Positions 1 to 8,497 of a DNA stretch of 64,000 nt are shown piece by piece; the stretch's first letter is position 1, and each line of letters begins with the position of its first letter. Both the position numbers and the translations under genes were made by a program. This DNA is from Solicola gregarius. GTDB lineage: Bacteria; Actinomycetota; Actinomycetes; Propionibacteriales; Nocardioidaceae. The notes below the pieces were generated by a model. The model ran no database searches. It had not been told where the DNA came from and was given only the letters and a program-made list of their open reading frames with translations. Where the stretch lies: contig NZ_CP094970.1 in NCBI RefSeq assembly GCF_025790165.1, positions 1,736,001 through 1,800,000 of the forward strand, in the 5' to 3' direction.

Positions 1-1779
1 GATGCGCTCACCGAGGGTACGGTGCTTCCCGATCGCGGCAGCGTACGCGCGGCCAACTGGGTGACCGATCGCAAGGGCAGCGCAAAGGACTCCCGGCGTA
101 CGCCGCGGCCGACCGGCCGATCGCTGAAGGGATTCGCGAACGACGGCGTACTGCCGGACGGATTCCTCGACGAGCCGACAACGATGATGTCGAACGCGAC
201 TATGGTCTCGGGCGAGCACACCGAGAGCGGCAACCCGGTCGCGGTGTTCGGCCCGCAAACGGGGTTCTTCGCACCTCAGCTGTGGATGGTCCAGGAGCTT
301 CAGGGGCCGGGTGTCAGCGCGGCCGGTGCCTCGTTCGCCGGGCTCAACTTCGCCGTGCTCGTCGGTCGTGGCCAGGACTACGCATGGAGCCCGACGTCGG
401 CGATGCAGGACATCACCGACTCGTACGCGGTGCGCCTGTGCAACCTGAAGACCGGAGCGCGTGGCACGCTGACGTCCCGCGGCTACCGGTTCCACGGCGA
501 CTGCCTGCCGATCCGTCGGGTCAAGCGGCACAGCTCTTGGAAGCCGTCGCTGGGCGACCAGACGCCGAAAGGGTCGTACACGCTGGTCGCAGACCGCACG
601 AAGCTCGGCATCATCACCCACCGGGCGAACGTCTACGGCAGGGCAACGGCGTTCACGTCGCTTCGCAGCACCTTCATGCACGAAGGTGACGCCGCGGCGG
701 CGTTCCTCGCCATGAACGACCCCGAGCAGGTTTCGTCCGCCGAGGACTTCCAGCGAGCCGCCTCGCGCGTCAACTACACCTTCAACTGGTTCTACGTCGA
801 CGATCAGGACATCGCGTACTTCAACTCAGGGGCGAACCCGATCCGACCCGACGGCGCCGACGCGAACCTCCCGACCGAGGGACGCAAGCGGTACGAGTGG
901 AAGGGCTGGCACGCCGACGACAACTCGGCCGACTACACGTCGTTCGAAGAGCATCCGCAGGCCGTCGACAAGGACTACCTCGTCAACTGGAACAACAAGC
1001 AGGCACCCGGCTACAACGCCGCCGACGGCAACTTCATGTTCGGATCGGTCCACCGGGCACAACTGCTCGACGATCGCGTACGCGCACAGATCGACTCCGG
1101 CGAGAAGTTCACCCGCGCCTCGCTGGTCAGCCTGGTCGAGGAGGCCGGCCTCGAGGACCCACGGGCCGACCGACCACTCGGACTGCTGCTCGACGTCATC
1201 GGCGACCGACCGATCAAGGACCAGGAGCTCGCCACGGCGGTCCAGAAGCTGCGGGTGTGGCGAGAGTCGGGCGGCCTACGAACGGCGGGAACGTCGGAGA
1301 AGCCGAAGTTCAAGCACAGCAGGGCGCTTCGCGTCCTCGACGCATGGTGGCCTCGGGTCGTCCGGGCCGAGTTCCGGCCCAAGCTGCACAAGGGTCTCTA
1401 CGCGAGCCTGCTCGGTGCGGCACCTATCCTGTCGGGATACTCGCACCGCGGAAACGCCAGCGCCGATGCGTGGAGCAGCTGGATGAGCAAGGACCTCCGG
1501 CGGATCCTCGGCCGCAGCGTCGACGCACCGCTACCGCGGCTCTACTGCGGCGAAGGCACCGTGGCAACCTGCCGCAAGGTGCTACTCAAGTCGCTGGACG
1601 CGGCGCTCGACGTACCGAAGAAGCAGGTGTACCCGGCTGACGGCACCTGCAAGGCGGCCGACCAGTACTGCGCCGCGCAGACCCTCCATCAGTCGCTCGG
1701 AGGCATTACCCAAGACCCGATCCACTGGCAGAACCGCTCGACGTTCCAGCAGGTGATCGAGTTCCCCGGCGGGCGGTGA
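1..1779 (+). CDS. Penicillin acylase family hydrolase, 3' part
   Basis: The frame is open from the first base, so the gene begins outside the window; 592 codons remain. It matches the beta chain of Ntn-hydrolase penicillin/acyl-homoserine-lactone acylases. A Ser-Asn pair at nt 190-195 marks where self-cleavage would expose the catalytic serine. It is followed by GPQTGFFAP, which corresponds to GPQFGWYAP of penicillin G acylase, and later by NWFYVDDQDIAYFNSG, the region that carries the oxyanion Asn in the family. Cysteine pairs near the C-terminus (YCGEGTVATC and CKAADQYCAA) suggest a secreted, disulfide-bearing enzyme. No signal peptide can be judged because the N-terminus is missing. The substrate is unknown; amide-linked acyl groups are the family norm. 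The family call is firm. Confidence 0.88.
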   Translation, partial: DALTEGTVLPDRGSVRAANWVTDRKGSAKDSRRTPRPTGRSLKGFANDGVLPDGFLDEPTTMMSNATMVSGEHTESGNPVAVFGPQTGFFAPQLWMVQELQGPGVSAAGASFAGLNFAVLVGRGQDYAWSPTSAMQDITDSYAVRLCNLKTGARGTLTSRGYRFHGDCLPIRRVKRHSSWKPSLGDQTPKGSYTLVADRTKLGIITHRANVYGRATAFTSLRSTFMHEGDAAAAFLAMNDPEQVSSAEDFQRAASRVNYTFNWFYVDDQDIAYFNSGANPIRPDGADANLPTEGRKRYEWKGWHADDNSADYTSFEEHPQAVDKDYLVNWNNKQAPGYNAADGNFMFGSVHRAQLLDDRVRAQIDSGEKFTRASLVSLVEEAGLEDPRADRPLGLLLDVIGDRPIKDQELATAVQKLRVWRESGGLRTAGTSEKPKFKHSRALRVLDAWWPRVVRAEFRPKLHKGLYASLLGAAPILSGYSHRGNASADAWSSWMSKDLRRILGRSVDAPLPRLYCGEGTVATCRKVLLKSLDAALDVPKKQVYPADGTCKAADQYCAAQTLHQSLGGITQDPIHWQNRSTFQQVIEFPGGR

Positions 1780-1847
1780 GCGTCGGGGTAGATGCGGCGC
1801 CGCGCTCCGGTGGGCTCTGGGTGGTCGGTCCTCCCTCGGTTCCGGCT

Positions 1848-1930
1848 TTCACCTTTCCGTGCGCGGCGCTTCCGCCTTCACCTTTCCGTGCGCGGCGCTT
1901 CCGCCTTCATCGTTTCCCGTTTGCGGCGGT
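1848..1930. repeat. 29-bp tandem repeat, two exact copies plus a decayed third
   Basis: A 29-base unit beginning TTCACCTTTCCGTGCG occurs at 1848-1876 and exactly again at 1877-1905. A degraded third copy starts at 1906 (TTCATCGTTTCCCG). It lies in the 435-base gap between the acylase stop (1779) and the DUF222 start (2215), where I find no convincing gene. The rest of the gap holds pyrimidine-rich sequence and the inverted repeat at 2061-2102. Confidence 0.75.
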
Positions 1931-2060
1931 GCAGACCGATAGGCGGCGACGAGATCCGTACCCGGGCGGCTCGGGTTGCTGGTCGGCTTTCCCAGCTTTT
2001 CGCTTCTACCTTCGTCGTTGCCGTGCGCTTCGGTGCCGGCTCCGGCCGGTGGCGAGGAAG

Positions 2061-2102
2061 GAATCTGCATTTGACCGCGGATCACGGGCCGAATGCAGAT
2101 TC
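2061..2102. repeat. Inverted repeat, 11-bp perfect arms (palindrome family B)
   Basis: GAATCTGCATT (2061-2071) is matched by its exact complement at 2092-2102, with a 20-base loop. The left flank and arm read GAAGGAATCTGCATTTG, nearly the same as the arm of the palindrome at 59097-59152 (GAAGGAATCTGCCTTTG). This suggests one dispersed family. It lies about 110 bases upstream of the DUF222 gene and could act on its transcript or be a relic of an inserted element. Confidence 0.65.
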
Positions 2103-2214
2103 TCTGTACTCCGGCTACCCTGACCTAGAACTTTCTCAAACTTTCTCGGAATCCCTTGTGGATAAGGCCCCTGAACACCCTGTTCTGTCGGTGGCGGCTG
2201 GCAGAATATGTTCT

Positions 2215-3240
2215 ATGAGGGCGGCCACACTCACCGACGATCTCGAGTCCAAGGACGGGCTCGACGTCGCGCTGGACGCACGTCGCCACCTGGCGCAGAC
2301 CGAGGCCGCCCAGTACGACGCCCTGCTCGGCTACCTCGCCGACACCGCAGGTACGGCCCTCGCACGCGCCGGCGGGATCAACGAGTGGACCCGTTACGGC
2401 GGGTCGGGCACCCCGAGCGTGTCGGAGTACGCCGCGTGTGAGGTCGGCCCCGCACTCGGGCTGTCCGCATCCGGTGGCCGGGACCTGATCGCCGACACCC
2501 TCGACCTCACCCATCGTCTCCCGCAACTCTTCGCCTGCCTGCACGACGGGACGGTCGATGCGTGGCGGATCCGCAAAGTTGCCCGCAAGACCCGACGATT
2601 CACGATCGCCCAAGCCGGCGACGCCGACCGGCGCCTCGCAGCTGCGAATGTGGACGGGACGCCGTTGATCGCGCGGGTCGGCATGGGGCGGGTGAACCAG
2701 ATCCTGGACCAGATCCGCATCACCGAAGACCCCGACGACCCCGAAAACCAACGCAACGAAAACCGGCGTCGGCGGAGTGTGTCGATCTGGCCCGAAGACG
2801 GACTCGCCCGCATCTCCGGCACCCTGACCCTCGACGACGGCAAGAGGCTCGATCAACGTCTCGACCAGATCGTCGAATCGCTGCGGTTCCTCGGCGACAA
2901 CCGCCCTCACGGCATCCTCCGCTCCGTCGCCCTCGGCATGCTCGACGAACCCGACTCCCTCGACGACCTCTACCACCACGTCCACAAGGCCCGCAGGGCC
3001 GGCGGCGGCACCGATGCAGACGCCGACGATTCGTACGCCGACCAGCCCGGCGACGGCGGGTCACCCGAACGGGCAACTCGGGCACGCCGCTCCGGCTCGC
3101 GGCAGTCGGTCTTGTACGTCCATTTCGACACCTGGTCCCTCGAAGACGTCGGCGCCATCACCCGCTCCGAAGCGCCCGAGATCCTCGGCCACTCCCACGT
3201 CACCGTCAAACCCGTCGCCCGATCTCCGACTCAGGCCTGA
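2215..3240 (+). pseudogene. DUF222 (13E12-type) protein truncated before its HNH domain
   Basis: The ATG at 2215 opens a 341-residue protein that matches the DUF222 region of actinobacterial 13E12-type HNH endonucleases (repeated Arg-rich helices, then VSIWPEDGLARISGTLTLDD and VLYVHFDTWS). Family members continue past the motif GHSHVTVKPV into an HNH nuclease domain. Here the frame ends only seven residues after that motif, so the nuclease domain is gone. The stop (3238-3240) overlaps the 3' end of the convergent glpD (3231), so the break sits at a gene junction. The in-frame extension back to 1792 runs through the tandem repeat and is unlikely to be coding. Probably a non-functional remnant of a multicopy family. 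Confidence 0.72.
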
Positions 3241-4748
3241 GCGAGCTCGACGACGTCGGCGGCGGCATCGTACGCACGGGCACGGTCGTCCGCGACGAGG
3301 CCGATGCGCGTACGGCGGTCAAGGATGTCATCGATACTCAGGGCACCCTCGTGGCTGGTAGCGAATGCGAACTCGGCCGCACAGACGTCGAGGCCGTCGG
3401 CCACGGGCGCGAGGCCGCCGGGCTGCTCTGCCACGGTGCTCGCCTCACTGCCGTAGCGTGCGACCAGCGTGGGAGGAAGGTCCGCAGCGGCTCGCGTTCC
3501 GCCGGCGCCGACGAGGCGCAGCCGCGCCGTTCGCGACGGCAGAGCAGCGAGCCGGGCCCTGCCGATCGCGCGATCGACCGCGTCCTGCGCCATCCGCCGG
3601 TACGTCGTGAGCTTGCCGCCCACCACGGTCGTCGGCCCGCCGTCGGCCGCCTGCACAACATGCCGCCGAGACAGGTCGGACGTTGAACCGCCGGCAGAGT
3701 CGAGGAGCGGGCGAAGCCCTGCGAACGCGCCACGTACGTCGGCTCGCGTCACGGGCTCCTGCAGGACGCGGCCGACCGTGGTCAGCAGCTCATCGACCTC
3801 ATGGTCGCTCGGCTCCGGCACATCGGGGACCGGCCCGGGCGCCGGCTCGTCGGTCAGGCCCACGTACACGCGGCCATGGTCGGCAGGCAAGGCCATCAGG
3901 AACCGGTTCCGCTCACCCGGAACCCGGACGGTCAGGATCGCGTTCAAACCGCGGAACGTCGACGCGTCGAACACCAGATGGGTTCCGCGGCTCGGGCGCA
4001 GAGTGACGCTCGGGTCGAGGCCGCCCGCCCACACACCGGTCGCGTTCACGATGGCGCGCGCACGTACGTCGAACGACTCACCGGACAACTCATCGCACAG
4101 CGTTGCCGACCTCTCAGTGACCGCCGATGCCGAGACACGGGTGAGGATTCGCGCCCCGTACGATGCGGCCGTGCGAGCCACGGCGACGACCAGGCGCGCG
4201 TCGTCGATGAGCTGGCCGTCCCACCCGAGCAGCCCACCGTCCAGCCCCTCGGCACGTACCGAGGGGGCGAGGCGCAACGTCTCCGACCGCCCGATCCGAC
4301 GCGACCGCGGGAGTACGTGCCCGCTGGTGCCCGACGCGCATCGCAACGCATCACCGGCGTACTGACCGGCGCGGATGAACGCCCGCTGCCGACCACTCAG
4401 ATCCGGAGTCATCGGAATCAACTGCGGCATCGGACGGACCAGGTGCGGTGCAGTGTGAGTCATCAGGACGCGGCGCTCGACCGCGCTCTCGTACGCGATG
4501 CCGACATCACCCGATGCGAGATAGCGCAGGCCGCCGTGCACGAGCTTCGAGCTCCAACGGCTCGTGCCGAAGGCCAGGTCGCGCCGTTCGACGAGCACGG
4601 TACGAAGGCCGCGCGATGCCGCATCGAGCGCCACCCCGGCGCCGGTGATGCCGCCGCCGATCACGAGCACGTCGATCGGTTCACCGGCCCCGACCTCGGC
4701 GAGCTCCCGGCGGCGCCGGGTGGCGTTCAGCGCCGACGAGCCGGTCAT
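3231..4748 (-). CDS. glpD: Aerobic glycerol-3-phosphate dehydrogenase
   Basis: This 505-residue flavoprotein oxidises sn-glycerol 3-phosphate to dihydroxyacetone phosphate at the membrane and passes electrons to quinone. The FAD-binding fingerprint GGGITGAG is at residues 31-38, followed by the GlpD hallmark GTSRWSSKLVHGGLRYL and a C-terminal DAO_C-type helical region. The start at 4748 gives an ATGA overlap with the stop of the TetR gene (4745), which implies coupled translation. The longer in-frame extension upstream runs through tetR and is not coding. The order glpD - tetR - divergent FAD oxidase resembles Rv2249c-Rv2250c-Rv2251 of Mycobacterium tuberculosis (from memory), so the TetR protein probably controls both sides. 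Its end overlaps the truncated DUF222 gene on the other strand. Confidence 0.95.
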   Translation of the reverse strand: MTGSSALNATRRRRELAEVGAGEPIDVLVIGGGITGAGVALDAASRGLRTVLVERRDLAFGTSRWSSKLVHGGLRYLASGDVGIAYESAVERRVLMTHTAPHLVRPMPQLIPMTPDLSGRQRAFIRAGQYAGDALRCASGTSGHVLPRSRRIGRSETLRLAPSVRAEGLDGGLLGWDGQLIDDARLVVAVARTAASYGARILTRVSASAVTERSATLCDELSGESFDVRARAIVNATGVWAGGLDPSVTLRPSRGTHLVFDASTFRGLNAILTVRVPGERNRFLMALPADHGRVYVGLTDEPAPGPVPDVPEPSDHEVDELLTTVGRVLQEPVTRADVRGAFAGLRPLLDSAGGSTSDLSRRHVVQAADGGPTTVVGGKLTTYRRMAQDAVDRAIGRARLAALPSRTARLRLVGAGGTRAAADLPPTLVARYGSEASTVAEQPGGLAPVADGLDVCAAEFAFATSHEGALSIDDILDRRTRIGLVADDRARAYDAAADVVELAQA

Positions 4749-5329
4749 CTCGTCCTCGGCGCGAGGAAGCCGTCGACGGCGTCGGTGAGCTGCTCGTCGA
4801 GCGCATCGGGCGGCAGGGTGGCCTCGATCATCCGCGCGGACTGCACCGACGACTGAACGATCAGCAACACCATCATCGCCATCTGCTCGGGGTCGCCCTC
4901 GCGTACGGAGCCGTCGGCCTGACCCGCAGAGATCACCGCGGCGCACAGCTCGAGCACCTCGTGCTGGGTCCTCCCCAGCCGCTCGACGATGTAGGTGAGC
5001 AGGAGGTCGGCGTCGGCGTGGAAGACCTTGACGAAGACCTCGTGGTTGCGGATGCGCCGCGATCCCTCGACCACTCCCCGCACGATCCGCGTCCGCGCGT
5101 CGGGACCTGCCGGAATGACATCCGAGACCGCAGACCGGAACTCCCGCGTGATGAGCTCGGCGATCAGGCTGTCGGTGTCTGCCCAGCGGCGGTACACGGT
5201 CGGCCGGCTGACCCGCGCGCGGCGCGCCACCTCGGCGAGCGTGGTCTTGCGGACCCCGAAGTCGAGCACACAGGAGCGTGCAGCAGCCAGGATCGCGGTG
5301 TCTACCTCGCTGGGATCGGTACGCGGCAT
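4745..5329 (-). CDS. TetR-family regulator of glpD and the divergent flavoprotein
   Basis: A 194-residue TetR/AcrR protein. The N-terminal helix-turn-helix reads TLAEVARRARVSRPTVYRRW, followed by an effector-binding helical domain. I chose the ATG at 5329 because GAGGGAGC lies just upstream. The alternative ATG at 5344 lacks a ribosome site and falls inside the inverted repeat that is the likely operator. The gene shares an ATGA overlap with glpD downstream and is divergent from the FAD oxidase at 5378, so it probably represses itself, glpD and the oxidase together. The inducer is unknown; a glycerolipid intermediate would be in keeping with the neighbours. Confidence 0.88.
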   Translation of the reverse strand: MPRTDPSEVDTAILAAARSCVLDFGVRKTTLAEVARRARVSRPTVYRRWADTDSLIAELITREFRSAVSDVIPAGPDARTRIVRGVVEGSRRIRNHEVFVKVFHADADLLLTYIVERLGRTQHEVLELCAAVISAGQADGSVREGDPEQMAMMVLLIVQSSVQSARMIEATLPPDALDEQLTDAVDGFLAPRTR

Positions 5330-5343
5330 AGCTCCCTCGTGCA

Positions 5344-5366
5344 TTACACATTGACGATGTATGTAA
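5344..5366. promoter_or_regulatory. Inverted repeat in the tetR/FAD-oxidase gap, likely TetR operator
   Basis: TTACA (5344-5348) and TGTAA (5362-5366) flank an inner imperfect ACAT-N5-ATGT palindrome. The site is in the 48-base gap between the divergent starts at 5329 and 5378, where a TetR repressor would normally bind. That this particular TetR binds it is inferred from position. Confidence 0.6.
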
Positions 5367-5377
5367 CACTGTATCGC

Positions 5378-6955
5378 ATGAGCGAGCAGCCGATGGCGTG
5401 GGACGCCTGGGGTGATCCAGAACGAGCAACTCCCCTTCCCGACGAGGTGCGCGCGCTGATCGCGGCGGCATTCCATCTCGACACCGCACCCACCCCGCCC
5501 CTCGACGAGCACGACGTACGCCTGCGGCACGGTGCGCTCGATCCCGCCGACCTCGACGCGCTCGCCGAGATCGGCGGCCCGGACTCGGTGTCCGTCGAGC
5601 ACGCGAGCCGGCTGCGTCACGCCGGCGGCAAGAGCACGACCGACCTGTTGCGCCGGCAGGGACCACGGCAGGACGCGCCCGACGCCGTCGTCGAACCGCC
5701 GACACCCGAAGCCGTCGTACGCGTCCTCGAGTACTGCTCGCAGCGTCGCATCGCCGTAGTCGCGTACGGGGGTGGCACCAGCGTGGTCGGCGGCGTCGAC
5801 CCGGTGCGCGACGGGTTCGATGCGGTCGTCAGCCTCGATCTGTGCCGACTCGTCTCACTCGCCTCACTCGACACCACCAGCGGTCTCGCGACGCTCGGCG
5901 CAGGGCTGACCGGGCCGCAGGCCGAGGCGCTCCTCGGCGAGCACGGACTGTCGCTCGGGCATTTCCCGCAGAGCTTCGAGCACGCGAGCATCGGCGGATT
6001 CGCGGCGACCCGATCCTCCGGTCAGGCGTCGAGCGGATACGGGCGGTTCGACGACATGGTTCACGCGGTGACCGTGGCGACGCCGCGCGGGACCATCCGG
6101 CTCGGCCGTGCGCCCGCCTCGGCGGCAGGGCCCGATCTGCGACAACTGTTCCTCGGTTCCGAGGGCACCCTCGGCGTCATCACCGACGTGACGGTTCGCG
6201 TCCACCCGGTGCCGTCACACACGTCGTACGCGTCGTGGACGTTCCCGGACTTCGCATCGGGTGCCGACGCCGTACGCACGCTCGTCCAGGCGGGCGGTCG
6301 ACCGACGGTGATTCGACTCTCCGACGAGGCCGAGACGGCAACCAACCACCTCATCGCGGGGGCCGCGGACGCGCCGCCGGGGTGTAGCGCCGTCGCGACG
6401 TTCGAGGGCGAGAGTGAGCGAGCCGAGTTCGAGCTCGCGTACGCGCGGCGGATGCTCGAGGCCGCGGGAGGCACCTGGCAGGGAGCCGACACGGCTCAGG
6501 CCTGGGAGCGCGGCAGGTTCCAGGCGCCGTACCTTCGCGACTCGCTGCTTCGCGAAGGCGTCCTGGTCGAGACCCTCGAGACCGCCACGACCTGGTCGAA
6601 CCTCGCCACTCTGCGCGCCGCCGTCACCGATGCGCTCGCCTCCGCGCTCGGCGACACCGCCCCGCTCGTGATGTGCCATCTGTCGCACACGTACGCGACC
6701 GGCGCGTCCCTGTACTTCACCGTCGCCTGTGCTCGGGCCGACGACCCGATCGGCCAGTGGTCCACCGCGAAGCATGCCGTCGGCGACGCGATCGCCAATG
6801 CCGGCGGCACGATCACGCACCACCACGCCGTCGGTCGCGACCACCTGCCGTGGATGCATGACGAGATCGGCGGTCTGGGCATCGACGTCCTGCGTGCGGT
6901 CAAGTCGGCAGTCGACCCGGCCGGCATCCTGAACCCCGGCAAGCTGATCGGGTGA
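5378..6955 (+). CDS. FAD-linked oxidase, alkyl-dihydroxyacetonephosphate synthase-like
   Basis: A 525-residue PCMH/VAO-type flavoenzyme. The FAD pyrophosphate loop AYGGGTSVVGG is at about residue 129, and IGGFAATRSSGQASSGYGR at about 207 resembles the GGWIATRASGQ segment of AGPS enzymes. The C-terminal HHH motif at about residues 481-483 is the active-site triad of alkylglycerone-phosphate synthases. The protein ends in the usual DPAGILNPGKL motif. AGPS enzymes replace the acyl chain of acyl-DHAP with a fatty alcohol to make ether lipids, and GlpD next door makes DHAP. An alternative is a glycolate/D-lactate oxidase-type enzyme, but the HHH motif argues against it. It is divergent from tetR. 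The start at 5378 avoids the operator; the upstream extension is a shadow. Confidence 0.82.
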   Translation: MSEQPMAWDAWGDPERATPLPDEVRALIAAAFHLDTAPTPPLDEHDVRLRHGALDPADLDALAEIGGPDSVSVEHASRLRHAGGKSTTDLLRRQGPRQDAPDAVVEPPTPEAVVRVLEYCSQRRIAVVAYGGGTSVVGGVDPVRDGFDAVVSLDLCRLVSLASLDTTSGLATLGAGLTGPQAEALLGEHGLSLGHFPQSFEHASIGGFAATRSSGQASSGYGRFDDMVHAVTVATPRGTIRLGRAPASAAGPDLRQLFLGSEGTLGVITDVTVRVHPVPSHTSYASWTFPDFASGADAVRTLVQAGGRPTVIRLSDEAETATNHLIAGAADAPPGCSAVATFEGESERAEFELAYARRMLEAAGGTWQGADTAQAWERGRFQAPYLRDSLLREGVLVETLETATTWSNLATLRAAVTDALASALGDTAPLVMCHLSHTYATGASLYFTVACARADDPIGQWSTAKHAVGDAIANAGGTITHHHAVGRDHLPWMHDEIGGLGIDVLRAVKSAVDPAGILNPGKLIG

Positions 6956-6972
6956 ACCGATAACGTCGGTCC

Positions 6973-8436
6973 ATGTCGTTGCGTACGCGGGCCGCGGCCT
7001 CGCTGTCCCTCTGCCTGTTGCTGACCGCCTGCTCGAACGCCGCCGACCAGGCCGAGGGCGATCCGGAGAACGCCGCAACGCGGATCCCGAAGGACCTCTC
7101 GGCCGCCAAGTCCGAGCCTGTCGACGACCCGTACTACCCGGACAACGGCGAGCCGTACTTCGACGCGCTGCACTACGACCTCACCCTCGACTGGGACCCG
7201 TCGGAGACCACCCTCAGCGGGAAGGCCGCGATCACGTTCCGCGTCACCGAGCCGCGGGACGAGGTGGAGCTCGACTTCGGCGAGCCGCTCGAGGTGACGT
7301 CCGCGACACTCGACGGGAACCGGATCGACGCCGTCGAGGATGGCGAGCAGCTCGTACTGCAGACACCTGGCATCAAGCCGGACTCCCTACACACATTGAC
7401 GATCGAGTACGCGGGAACACCCGAGCCGGTGGCCACCAGCTCGTCTCGGTCAGATATGCCGATGGTTGGCTGGACGACCGAGAGCGACGGCGGCGCCTGG
7501 ACGATGCAGGAGCCCTGGGGCGCCTATACCTGGTACCCGGTCAACGACCACCCGTCGGACAAGGCGTACTACTCGGCGACCGTGACCACCCATGACGCGA
7601 TGACTGCGGTGTTCAACGGTCGGCTCACCGACTCCCGGGAGGATGCGGACGCGACGACCACCTCGTGGACACTCGACGAGCCGGCCGCTTCGTACCTCAT
7701 CACGATCGCGATCGGCGACTACTCCGTCACCTCCGACGACGGGCCGGACGGCCTGCCGCTCACGTACTGGACACGACCGGAAGACGAGCAGCAGCTCCCC
7801 AGGCTGGAGCAGTCGCCCGAGATCCTCGAGTGGCTCGAGGAGCAGCTCGGGCCGTATCCGTTCGACAGCGCGGGGATCGTGATCGTCCCATCCCGGTCGG
7901 GCATGGAGACCCAGACGATGGTGACGCTCGGCTCCGGCGTTCGGATGACCGACGACGACTACGTCTCGGTGATCGCGCACGAGTACGCGCATCAGTGGCT
8001 CGGCGACACTGTCACGCCGAACAACTGGAAGGACCTCTGGCTCAACGAGGGTCTGACGATGTACATCGAGGCGCTATGGAACGACCACGTGGGCACGGCG
8101 TCGTACGAAAGCCTGATCAAGCAGTGGGCTGCGTCGGATGACCTCGATCGCTCGACGTACGGACCCCCGGGCGAATACCGCAAGACCGAGTTCGCGTCGA
8201 ACAACGTCTACCTCAGCGGCGCCGTGATGCTCGACCACATCCGCGACGCCGTCGGCGAGGAGGTGTTCGCCAACGCGCTGCGCGGTTGGCCCGAGGCATA
8301 CCGCAACGAGTCGGTCGACCGCGAGGACTTCATCACGTACTTCTCCGATGCGACCGGCACGGACATCGGCCCCTTCGTCAACGACTGGCTGACGTCGCCG
8401 ACAACGCCTCGGGGCCCGGTCGTTCCCGCCCCGTGA
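6973..8436 (+). CDS. M1-family zinc metallopeptidase, lipoprotein
   Basis: This 487-residue protein begins with a lipoprotein signal, lipobox LTAC with the lipid Cys at residue 20, so it should be anchored outside the membrane. The zinc site HEYAH (residues about 336-340) is followed after 18 residues by the Glu of NEGL, giving the M1 pattern HExxH-x18-E. SGMETQT stands in place of the GAMEN exopeptidase motif. The protein lacks the C-terminal ERAP1-like domain of full aminopeptidase N and so is a short M1 form. It starts 17 bases after the FAD oxidase and could share its transcript. Its stop codon TGA (8434-8436) lies inside the left arm of the palindrome at 8431-8493. Confidence 0.9.
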   Translation: MSLRTRAAASLSLCLLLTACSNAADQAEGDPENAATRIPKDLSAAKSEPVDDPYYPDNGEPYFDALHYDLTLDWDPSETTLSGKAAITFRVTEPRDEVELDFGEPLEVTSATLDGNRIDAVEDGEQLVLQTPGIKPDSLHTLTIEYAGTPEPVATSSSRSDMPMVGWTTESDGGAWTMQEPWGAYTWYPVNDHPSDKAYYSATVTTHDAMTAVFNGRLTDSREDADATTTSWTLDEPAASYLITIAIGDYSVTSDDGPDGLPLTYWTRPEDEQQLPRLEQSPEILEWLEEQLGPYPFDSAGIVIVPSRSGMETQTMVTLGSGVRMTDDDYVSVIAHEYAHQWLGDTVTPNNWKDLWLNEGLTMYIEALWNDHVGTASYESLIKQWAASDDLDRSTYGPPGEYRKTEFASNNVYLSGAVMLDHIRDAVGEEVFANALRGWPEAYRNESVDREDFITYFSDATGTDIGPFVNDWLTSPTTPRGPVVPAP

Positions 8437-8493
8437 GCCGCACGTTCGTGCGCGACACACCGGCGTGTCGCCGCATAACCGTGCGGCTCACGG
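8431..8493. terminator. Palindromic element (family A) at a convergent gene end
   Basis: Fourteen bases beginning CCGTGAGCCGCACG (8431-8444) pair perfectly with 8480-8493. An inner near-perfect stem GCGACACACC/GGCGTGTCGC fills the loop. The element carries the M1 peptidase stop codon in its left arm and ends 5 bases before the convergent MFS gene end (8498). It can terminate transcription from both sides. The core TGAGCCGCACG recurs at 45617-45693 and 54814-54872, with a single half-copy at 10546-10556. Confidence 0.8.
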
Positions 8494-8497
8494 TGGC

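Noticed and set aside
897-1640. Long arginine-rich open frame inside the acylase gene
   Set aside because: It is an alternate-frame shadow of a clearly coding region, with biased Arg/Pro composition and no family features.
2173-2185. LexA-like site GAACACCCTGTTC before the DUF222 gene
   Set aside because: The spacer is five bases, while actinobacterial LexA boxes need four, and the flanking bases do not match.
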